Positions 7,089 through 12,241 of a DNA stretch of 12,241 bases are shown piece by piece. A program made the position numbers and the translations under genes. Position 1 is the first letter of the stretch. Every line of letters starts with the position of its first letter. The notes beneath the pieces were generated by a model. It was not told the DNA's origin. It saw only the letters and a program-made list of their open reading frames with translations, and did not search any database. Source of the DNA: Alphaproteobacteria bacterium UBA2964 (lineage in GTDB: Bacteria > Pseudomonadota > Alphaproteobacteria > MPNO01 > UBA2964); contig DEBE01000160.1 of the NCBI GenBank assembly GCA_002348425.1, positions 1 through 12,241 of the forward strand, given 5' to 3'.

Positions 7089-8636
7089 ATGGATCTTGGA
7101 AACGCCTTTGATGTTGCGGCCGCACGGCAGCCTTCTTCCCTTGCATTTGTGGATGGTGGGTTGAGACGAGATTTTGAAAGCTGGCAATTGGACATTAGGC
7201 GTGTCGCCCGAGGCCTTTCAAAGTTGGGTTTAAGAAAGGGAGATCGTCTTCTTTGTATTTCTTCGAATAGTTACGAGATGGCCACTCTGTATTGGGCTTG
7301 CCATATGTTAGCCGCAATTTTTACACCTTTTAATTGGAGGGCTACTGCTGAAGATATAAAGTTTGTTTTAGAAGATTCTAGGCCAAAAGTTGTCGCCTAT
7401 GATCATACGGCAGGGCCAAGAATAGAACCTTTAATGGAAAAAATTGATGCTTCGGTTGTCCGTATAGAGAAGACGGAAACCGGGTTTAATTTCAATGAAT
7501 TACTCCATGAAAAACCCATTTCTGGGCTATGCGGAGCTACAGATAACGATATCTGTCTAATGCTTTATACCTCAGGAACAACTGGACGGCCCAAGGGAGT
7601 GCCGCGTTCACATCTTGCAGAATATACTGCCGGTGTTTCTGTTATTGCTCATCTCCGGTATAAATTTGGTGATGCAGCTCTTGGTGTTATGCCTATGTTT
7701 CATACAATGGGCGTAAGAATCTTGCTTTGCGCTGGCATGATCAACGGTGCTTTTTTTAACATGCCAAGTTTTGATGCTGAGACGGCTCTTGCACTAATAG
7801 AAAAAGAGAAGATAAACACACTTTTTCTAGTTCCAACTATGTTCCACGATATGTTGATAGAAGACGATTTAGATTCCACTGATATGTCTTCGGTAAGGAA
7901 CGTTGCCTATGCGGGTATGTCGATGACGAGTGAGCTGGAGAGGCGTTGTATTGAAAAAATCCAGCCAGAAATATTTGCAAATTATTATGGTTCGAGTGAA
8001 ATTTTTACATTTACATTTTGTGATCACCTTGATCAAAAACCTGGTTGTGCTGGCTGGCCTGGCTTAAATCAGGGAGTAAAGGTGGTTCGTGCGGACTGTG
8101 AAAATCTAGTAGGACCGGAAGAAGTTCTGAAGCCCGGCGAAATAGGCGAAGTTATTGCTACCATGAAAAGTCCTGAGGCGTTTTCAGGTTATTGGAATCG
8201 ACCGGACGCAGACGAGAGAGCAATTAGAGAGGGCTGGTATTTTACAGGGGACCTTGGTTATCTTGATGAAGACGGAGAATTATTCCTTGCAGGAAGATTA
8301 GATGACATGATTATTTCGGGAGGAGAGAATATTCACCCTGAGGAAGTTGAAAATATTTTGTCCGAGTGTGAACTTGTTTCACTAGCGGCGGTTGTAGGTC
8401 TATCAGATGAACGAATGGGACAAAAGGTAGTGGCTTTCATTGAACCCAAGAATGGTTGTGTAGATAAGGAAGCTCTTGATAGGCATTGTCTTAACTCAAC
8501 TTTGGCTAGGTTTAAACGTCCTCGACAATATGTATTTGTAGAACATTTGCCAAAATCAGCGTCAGGAAAATTGTTGAGACGTGAGTTAAGAGAGGGCAAC
8601 TACACTGCCCTCATTGAACACAAGCAAACTTTATAA
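7089..8636 (+). CDS. Acyl-CoA synthetase (AMP-forming, ANL superfamily)
   Basis: It activates a carboxylic acid to its CoA thioester through an acyl-adenylate. The 515-residue product is full length, with all core motifs in order: the P-loop YTSGTTGRPKG (160-170), YYGSSEI (299-305), YFTGDLG (384-390), the hinge GRLDDMIISGGENIHP (402-417), and the C-terminal PKSASGKLLRREL with catalytic Lys494. It resembles the medium-chain/aromatic and long-chain acyl-CoA ligase groups. The substrate cannot be assigned from motifs alone. It lies 19 bp after the FMN reductase gene and 13 bp before the enoyl-CoA hydratase gene, so the three are probably one operon for activating and processing an organic acid. 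Confidence 0.92.
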   Translation: MDLGNAFDVAAARQPSSLAFVDGGLRRDFESWQLDIRRVARGLSKLGLRKGDRLLCISSNSYEMATLYWACHMLAAIFTPFNWRATAEDIKFVLEDSRPKVVAYDHTAGPRIEPLMEKIDASVVRIEKTETGFNFNELLHEKPISGLCGATDNDICLMLYTSGTTGRPKGVPRSHLAEYTAGVSVIAHLRYKFGDAALGVMPMFHTMGVRILLCAGMINGAFFNMPSFDAETALALIEKEKINTLFLVPTMFHDMLIEDDLDSTDMSSVRNVAYAGMSMTSELERRCIEKIQPEIFANYYGSSEIFTFTFCDHLDQKPGCAGWPGLNQGVKVVRADCENLVGPEEVLKPGEIGEVIATMKSPEAFSGYWNRPDADERAIREGWYFTGDLGYLDEDGELFLAGRLDDMIISGGENIHPEEVENILSECELVSLAAVVGLSDERMGQKVVAFIEPKNGCVDKEALDRHCLNSTLARFKRPRQYVFVEHLPKSASGKLLRRELREGNYTALIEHKQTL

Positions 8637-8649
8637 GAGAGATTTGAAT

Positions 8650-9462
8650 ATGAGTAAGGATTACGCAGCTGAAAGAGGGGAGCTATTAAGAGAGTTAGAT
8701 GGCCTACGCGTTGAAATAGATATCAAGAAAAAAATTGGTTTTCTCATTCTTTCCCGTCCCCCACTGAATATCGTTTCTTATAAGGGCAGGTCTCAGATTC
8801 GCGCTTTAATCGAAGCATTGGATGAAGACGCAGATGTTGGGGTAATCGTAATCCGGGGTGATGGAGGAATTTATACCTCAGGCGGTGATGTAAAAAGTTT
8901 TCCAGATATCCCGTTTGATGGAATGTCAGATCTAGCGTGGAATATTGGGGCACCGGAAAGATGTTCTAAACCGGTGATTGCTGCGCTGGAAAAGTATGCC
9001 TTTGGAGTTGGTTTTGAACTAGCAATGGCTTGCGATTTCAGGTTTGCGACGAAGGATACGATGGTAGCGTTACCTGAAATCAACTTGGGAGAAATGCCAG
9101 GGTCAGGTGGAAGTGTTCGGGTTGCAAAAGTAGCGGGCCTGACGAGGGCAAAGGATATGATAATGCTCGGAAAACGTGTTCCAGCTTTAGAGGCAAAAGA
9201 GTGGGGTTTGTTGACCGAAGTCGTTAATGATGGAGCATCACTATCGGAATTAGTTGAGCAGTATGCCGCAGATTTGAACGCGAAGGGTCCACTAGCATTA
9301 AGGGCCTTGAAGCGTGTTCTTAATGCAGTCTATGACACCAGTTTAAAGGTCGCGCTAGACATAGAAGGGCACTCCTATGAAAAATTGCGCTCCACCCAAG
9401 ACTACAAAGAAGGAATTGATGCCTTTGCGGAGAAACGCAAGCCCAAATATGTAGGTAAGTAG
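8650..9462 (+). CDS. Enoyl-CoA hydratase/isomerase family protein
   Basis: The 270-residue crotonase-fold protein has the CoA-binding start LSRPPLNIVS (from residue 35) and the oxyanion-hole segment IYTSGGDVKSF (74-84). Both glutamates used by hydratases are present: Glu123 in GFELAMACD and Glu143 in LPEINLG, 20 residues apart as in rat mitochondrial hydratase. This supports hydratase chemistry rather than a variant lacking one acid/base. The ATG at 8650 was chosen because AAGAGAG lies about 10 bp upstream. An in-frame ATG at 8614 would overlap the synthetase gene and add 12 residues of little family likeness. It probably acts on the CoA ester made by the upstream ligase (inference from the operon). 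No acyl-CoA dehydrogenase or thiolase is nearby. Confidence 0.92.
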   Translation: MSKDYAAERGELLRELDGLRVEIDIKKKIGFLILSRPPLNIVSYKGRSQIRALIEALDEDADVGVIVIRGDGGIYTSGGDVKSFPDIPFDGMSDLAWNIGAPERCSKPVIAALEKYAFGVGFELAMACDFRFATKDTMVALPEINLGEMPGSGGSVRVAKVAGLTRAKDMIMLGKRVPALEAKEWGLLTEVVNDGASLSELVEQYAADLNAKGPLALRALKRVLNAVYDTSLKVALDIEGHSYEKLRSTQDYKEGIDAFAEKRKPKYVGK

Positions 9463-9518
9463 TCTGCTTATCTAGTTTTTAACGCCGGTGGTAAAGTTTA
9501 AGTCTGGAATTTGAAATG

Positions 9519-10406
9519 TTATTTTGAGCCCCATCCGTACCGTCTTTTCCTTTTCAAAAGTCGGTGCCATCTTCTTAATGGTACTTCAACAAATTCTATT
9601 GACCCATTTCGATTAGCGTCGTGGCGCTTAAACCATCGCTTCATGGGCGCATGGAGTTCGTTTGCCGTTATTTGACGGTCTCCATTGATATCCAGAAGGT
9701 CAAATATATTAAATGAGCGGCAGCGTTTTAAGCCTCTGCCTCGGCGTTTTAATTCCTTTAAAGAGAGTGACTTATTATTGTTGATATCAAGAGCGCGAAG
9801 TATACGGACCTGGTTGCTAACAATTTCTTTTATGGTGACTTCACCATTTTCATTTAAATCACAAAATTTAATGAAATTCTTGAAACGTCGCCTTTGTTTT
9901 TTGCCCTTTTTGCCTCGTTTAAGATGGATAAAAATTTCAGATGTTTCAAGAACACCATCATTATTAAGGTCGTGACGCTTGAACCAGCGCTGCGCTGGCC
10001 TTGATAATTCCAAAGCGGTAATTTCTTGGTTGCCGTTATCATCCAAAAGATCAAAAATAGTAACCGATTGCCATAATTTTAGGTTGCTGCCGCGACGCCG
10101 CATTTCCTTTGGCGCCAGTCCTTGGCTATCATCAATGTCAATGGCTTGAAGCATGCGTCTGTGATCTTCGGTAATTTCATCAACAGTCACCCTACCGTCA
10201 TCATTAAGATCGTAGAGACGCATAAATTTCTTTGCTTGGCGGTTCTGAAATTTAATTTTTGCGTTGGAAGAATGATCGAAAAAAGTTTTTTCTTGAGGCA
10301 GTTTATTATAGTTAGCAGATTGTAAATCTGATCTAGCGTGTACCGAAGCGTCAAAGAGTATAACCACCGTAGCTGCCGCTATAAAATTTGAAGAATAAAG
10401 TTTCAT
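9519..10406 (-). CDS. Secreted basic eight-EF-hand protein with an internal 117-residue duplication
   Basis: The 295-residue product starts with a signal peptide (hydrophobic IAAATVVILF, likely cleavage after VHA at residue 24), so it is periplasmic or exported. It has eight 12-residue EF-hand loops with Asp/Asn at positions 1, 3 and 5 (mostly) and Glu at 12, starting at residues 66, 90, 122, 146, 183, 207, 239 and 263. Spacing is 24-32-24 in both halves, and each loop of the second half lies exactly 117 residues after its counterpart. About 48 of 98 aligned positions (61-158 against 178-275) are identical by eye. In both halves loops 1 and 4 have the canonical Gly at position 6, while loops 2 and 3 have Gln, Lys or Arg. 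Linkers are strongly basic (KRGKKGKKQRRR at 163-174, KRKRR near the end). Probably a calcium-binding or calcium-sensing protein; its partner is unknown. Confidence 0.88.
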   Translation of the reverse strand: MKLYSSNFIAAATVVILFDASVHARSDLQSANYNKLPQEKTFFDHSSNAKIKFQNRQAKKFMRLYDLNDDGRVTVDEITEDHRRMLQAIDIDDSQGLAPKEMRRRGSNLKLWQSVTIFDLLDDNGNQEITALELSRPAQRWFKRHDLNNDGVLETSEIFIHLKRGKKGKKQRRRFKNFIKFCDLNENGEVTIKEIVSNQVRILRALDINNNKSLSLKELKRRGRGLKRCRSFNIFDLLDINGDRQITANELHAPMKRWFKRHDANRNGSIEFVEVPLRRWHRLLKRKRRYGWGSK

Positions 10407-10445
10407 TCCATTTTCACTTTTTTAAGTTTTAAAAACCCAATAAAC

Positions 10446-10468
10446 ATTTACAACCCTCATTTGTAAAT
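10446..10468. promoter_or_regulatory. Perfect 8-bp inverted repeat in the divergent promoter region
   Basis: ATTTACAA (10446-10453) and TTGTAAAT (10461-10468) are exact reverse complements separated by 7 bp. The repeat lies 40 bp upstream of the EF-hand gene start and about 145 bp upstream of the small gene at 10613. There is no T-run, so it is more like an operator than a terminator. No regulator can be named. Confidence 0.4.
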
Positions 10469-10612
10469 CGAATTTCCTGCAACCTTCAGCCAGATTTTGA
10501 TGAAATATAAAATAAAACAACCTTGTTTTTTGTTTCAAAATGAATATCCAATATTGAATGGATAGTGTACTTGTTTCCATTCGTTTCTATTTAAGGGTAT
10601 AGGTGGCGATGC

Positions 10613-10882
10613 ATGTCTTCAGTCGTTTTAACATCGATTGAGACCTTTGAAGGAGATCGATGTGTTGATATTTTTGAACGTGAAGATGGCACTTTTGGTT
10701 TTGAAGAATTTCGACGAGATCCAGAGACAGCTTTAGGTTGGTTCAAAACGGGCTTTTTTGGGCAGAAATTATTTTTAAATGAGGCGACTGCATTAGAGGG
10801 AGCACGCCAAAGCGTTAAATGGCTTGATCTTGAATTGCAAATTTCGAGGGGACAATTGAATAATGGTAGAAAAAAAATCTAG
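10613..10882 (+). CDS. Small conserved-looking protein of unknown function, first gene of the decarboxylase operon
   Basis: The 89-residue product has no signal peptide or membrane segment and is likely cytoplasmic. It has an acidic, aromatic-rich core (RCVDIFEREDGTFGFEEFRRD from residue 16, then WF and FFGQKLF) followed by a helix with ALEGARQSVKWLDLEL. This type of short protein with FGFEEFRRDPE is, as I recall, common among unnamed alphaproteobacterial proteins, but I know no assigned function. AGGTGG at 10601-10606 gives a good ribosome-binding site. Its last 20 bp overlap the start of the decarboxylase alpha gene in another frame, which implies translational coupling and suggests a role with that enzyme (inference). 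Confidence 0.75.
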   Translation: MSSVVLTSIETFEGDRCVDIFEREDGTFGFEEFRRDPETALGWFKTGFFGQKLFLNEATALEGARQSVKWLDLELQISRGQLNNGRKKI

Positions 10883-11393
10883 CAGACGGCATTGGTCGCA
10901 AGATGTCCACAAATTGTTTAAAAGAATTGGAATTCAGCAGGTTGCATATGTACCTGATGGCGGTTTGGCAAAACTAATCAAATGTTGTCAGACAGATAAA
11001 TCAATGAGGTCGGTGGTTCTCACGACAGAGGAAGAGGGTGTCGCTCAAATGGCTGGAGCCTGGCTAGGTGGTCAACGCGGTGTTCTTCTTACACAGTCAG
11101 GCGGGGTCGGAAACTGTATAAATATGTTGTCTATGATGCAGGAATGCCGGATACCATTGCTATCCCTCGTGTCAATGCGCGGAGAGTGGGGTGAGACATT
11201 CCCATGGCAAGTACCAATGGGACAAAGTACTATCCCGGCTCTTGAGGCTGCCAAGGTGATTGTGCATCGGGTTGATAAACCTAAGGAGATTTTCGAAGCA
11301 GTTAATGCAGCAGCAAAACTGGCTTTTGACGCAAACAGAGCAGTCTCTGTTATTATTTCTCAAAGAATTTCAAATAGCGGGAGCAGAGGCTAG
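10863..11393 (+). CDS. Thiamine-diphosphate decarboxylase, alpha subunit (sulfopyruvate/phosphonopyruvate decarboxylase type)
   Basis: The 176-residue product corresponds to the N-terminal (Pyr) domain of ThDP enzymes, as in ComD, the alpha subunit of sulfopyruvate decarboxylase. Matching segments are GIQQVAYVPDGG (23-34), TTEEEGVAQMAGAWLGG (54-70), whose glutamates include the one that activates the cofactor, and LTQSGGVGNCINMLS (76-90). IPLLSLVSMRGEWGE and WQVPMGQ also match. The partner beta subunit follows directly. Sulfopyruvate, phosphonopyruvate or another 2-oxo acid are all possible substrates, and no other sulfonate or phosphonate gene is in view to decide. The ATG at 10863 lies inside the preceding gene, with GAGGGG at 10846-10851 as ribosome-binding site. 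Its TAG stop shares one base with the GTG start of the beta gene. Confidence 0.85.
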   Translation: MVEKKSSRRHWSQDVHKLFKRIGIQQVAYVPDGGLAKLIKCCQTDKSMRSVVLTTEEEGVAQMAGAWLGGQRGVLLTQSGGVGNCINMLSMMQECRIPLLSLVSMRGEWGETFPWQVPMGQSTIPALEAAKVIVHRVDKPKEIFEAVNAAAKLAFDANRAVSVIISQRISNSGSRG

Positions 11394-11995
11394 TGACTAA
11401 AATTTCAAAATTGAAATATTCACTGCAACGAAGAAGTGTGGTTCATCGAATTTTAGAATCGCGTGGAAATGCAGCAGTAGTGGCTGGAATAGGCAATGCG
11501 GTTCATGACGTCGCTTCTTTCAGTGATGATCCTAAAAATATGTATCTTGGTGGAGTTATGGGGGGCGCATGTATGGTTGCCTTTGGGGTAGCTATTGCGC
11601 AGCCTAAGAGGCGTATTCTTGTAATTACTGGCGATGGAGAACTACTGGCTGGTGTGGGTAGTCTTGCGACAATTGGTGTGGAGAAACCAGATAACCTCTC
11701 AATAATTGTAATTGATAATCAGGCTTATGGTGCAACGGGTAATCAGCATACCCATACGGGGCGCGGGGTAGATCTTGTCGGGATCGCACAGGCCTCGGGA
11801 TTTAAAAGCACAGCCCTCATCACGAAGAGCTTAGAGCTTGAAACACAAATTCCCATAATATTTCGGAAACCCGGGCCATATTTCGGTGTTGTAAAGGTTA
11901 CAGGTAAATTGGCGCCAAGGATTAACGCACCAAAAGATGGAACTTATGTCTCCAGACGCTTTCGAATGGCAGTAGTTAGTGAAGGACCGCAATGA
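11393..11995 (+). CDS. Thiamine-diphosphate decarboxylase, beta subunit (sulfopyruvate/phosphonopyruvate decarboxylase type)
   Basis: The 200-residue product is the C-terminal (PP) domain counterpart, which binds the diphosphate and Mg2+ of ThDP. The cofactor motif runs from ITGDGELLAGVGSLATIG (Asp81) to IDNQAYGATG (Asn109), the usual GDG-(about 27)-N arrangement. GGVMGGACMVAFGVAIAQP (53-71) is also typical of this domain, as in ComE. It starts with GTG at 11393, overlapping the alpha stop as TAGTG, with GGGAG 9 bp upstream (11379-11383). Its own stop overlaps the ATG of the next gene as ATGA. Such coupling fits an alpha-beta complex made in equal amounts. The residues that set the substrate cannot be judged here. 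Confidence 0.87.
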   Translation: MTKISKLKYSLQRRSVVHRILESRGNAAVVAGIGNAVHDVASFSDDPKNMYLGGVMGGACMVAFGVAIAQPKRRILVITGDGELLAGVGSLATIGVEKPDNLSIIVIDNQAYGATGNQHTHTGRGVDLVGIAQASGFKSTALITKSLELETQIPIIFRKPGPYFGVVKVTGKLAPRINAPKDGTYVSRRFRMAVVSEGPQ

Positions 11996-12241
11996 TAGCA
12001 GTTTCAAATAAAACAGACTGGCCCGGTTCAGTTTTTAAAGTATTAAAAAAACATAAAGTGGGTCAGATTGCCTACGTTCCCGATGCCGGGCATACATCAC
12101 TTATCCAAAAAGCGATATCGGACAATGTCGTTAAAACAGTTTCCCTGACGTCCGAGCAAGAGGGTGTTGCGGTTTTGTCGGGTGCGTGGCTTGGCGGTGA
12201 AGCTGGTGCGTTACTTTTGCAATCCTCGGGAGTGGGTAATC
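11992..12241 (+). CDS. Second thiamine-diphosphate decarboxylase alpha subunit (partial, cut by the window end)
   Basis: The frame opens with ATG at 11992, overlapping the beta-subunit stop by 4 bp (ATGA), and runs off the right edge after 83 residues. It is clearly related to the alpha subunit at 10863: VGQIAYVPDAGHTSLIQ, TSEQEGVAVLSGAWLGG and LLLQSSGVGN match that protein's VPDGG, TEEEGVAQMAGAWLGG and LLTQSGGVGN. It differs at many positions, including Gln in place of the middle Glu of EEEG. It is therefore a diverged paralog and not a recent copy. A second beta subunit may follow outside the window (inference). The start is supported by the overlap and by matching N-terminal length. Confidence 0.82.
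   Translation, partial: MIAVSNKTDWPGSVFKVLKKHKVGQIAYVPDAGHTSLIQKAISDNVVKTVSLTSEQEGVAVLSGAWLGGEAGALLLQSSGVGN

Noticed and set aside
8614..8649. Earlier in-frame ATG of the enoyl-CoA hydratase gene
   Set aside because: It overlaps the end of the synthetase gene. The ATG at 8650 has a better-placed purine-rich site.
9463..9518. Possible bidirectional terminator between the hydratase and EF-hand genes
   Set aside because: A short T-run is present, but I could not find a convincing GC-rich stem before it.
9685..10325. Open frames antisense to the EF-hand gene
   Set aside because: They have no family likeness and no ribosome-binding sites. The repeated, motif-rich protein on the other strand explains the open frames.
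10543..10555. Small palindrome AATAT-cca-ATATT upstream of the small gene
   Set aside because: Its arms are only 5 bp and purely AT in an AT-rich region, so it is likely chance.
1..12241. CRISPR arrays, tRNA or rRNA genes, insertion sequences, phage or toxin-antitoxin genes
   Set aside because: None was seen on reading both strands. Repeats found are protein-level duplications or short words only.

Overview
The window looks like chromosomal DNA of an alphaproteobacterium of moderate to low GC, possibly marine or uncultured. This rests on the long, proteobacterial-type IspG, an ArfB of alphaproteobacterial style, the EamA transporter, DUF1989 proteins and dense gene packing. The taxonomic placement is inference; there is no rRNA or tRNA here to confirm it.

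Left part (1-4330): mostly single housekeeping or stress genes. In order they are the tail of a probable ABC-type substrate-binding protein, ispG (isoprenoid precursor synthesis, + strand), a convergent EamA-family exporter (- strand), arfB (ribosome rescue, + strand), msrB (methionine sulfoxide repair, + strand) and an NmrA-type NAD(P)-binding protein (+ strand).

Middle part (4327-6188, - strand): three tandem paralogs of the DUF1989 / urea-carboxylase-associated family, transcribed right to left with short gaps. The outer two align residue for residue. The middle one lacks about 29 residues between two of the putative metal-site motifs. No urea or guanidine carboxylase is in view. A 326-bp non-coding divergent region (6189-6514) separates them from the next operon.

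Right-middle part (6515-9462, + strand): a probable three-gene operon of an NADPH-dependent FMN reductase-like flavoprotein, an acyl-CoA synthetase and an enoyl-CoA hydratase/isomerase. It looks like activation and processing of an unidentified carboxylic acid.

Right part (9519-12241): a secreted, very basic EF-hand protein on the - strand, built from an exact 117-residue tandem duplication of a four-loop block (eight loops in all). Divergent from it is a tightly overlapping + strand operon: a small unknown protein (89 aa), a split thiamine-diphosphate decarboxylase (alpha then beta subunit, of the sulfopyruvate/phosphonopyruvate decarboxylase type), then a second, different alpha subunit cut by the window end. 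The layout alpha1-beta1-alpha2 suggests two related decarboxylases, or one beta shared by two alphas.

No rRNA, tRNA, CRISPR array, insertion sequence or phage gene was seen.
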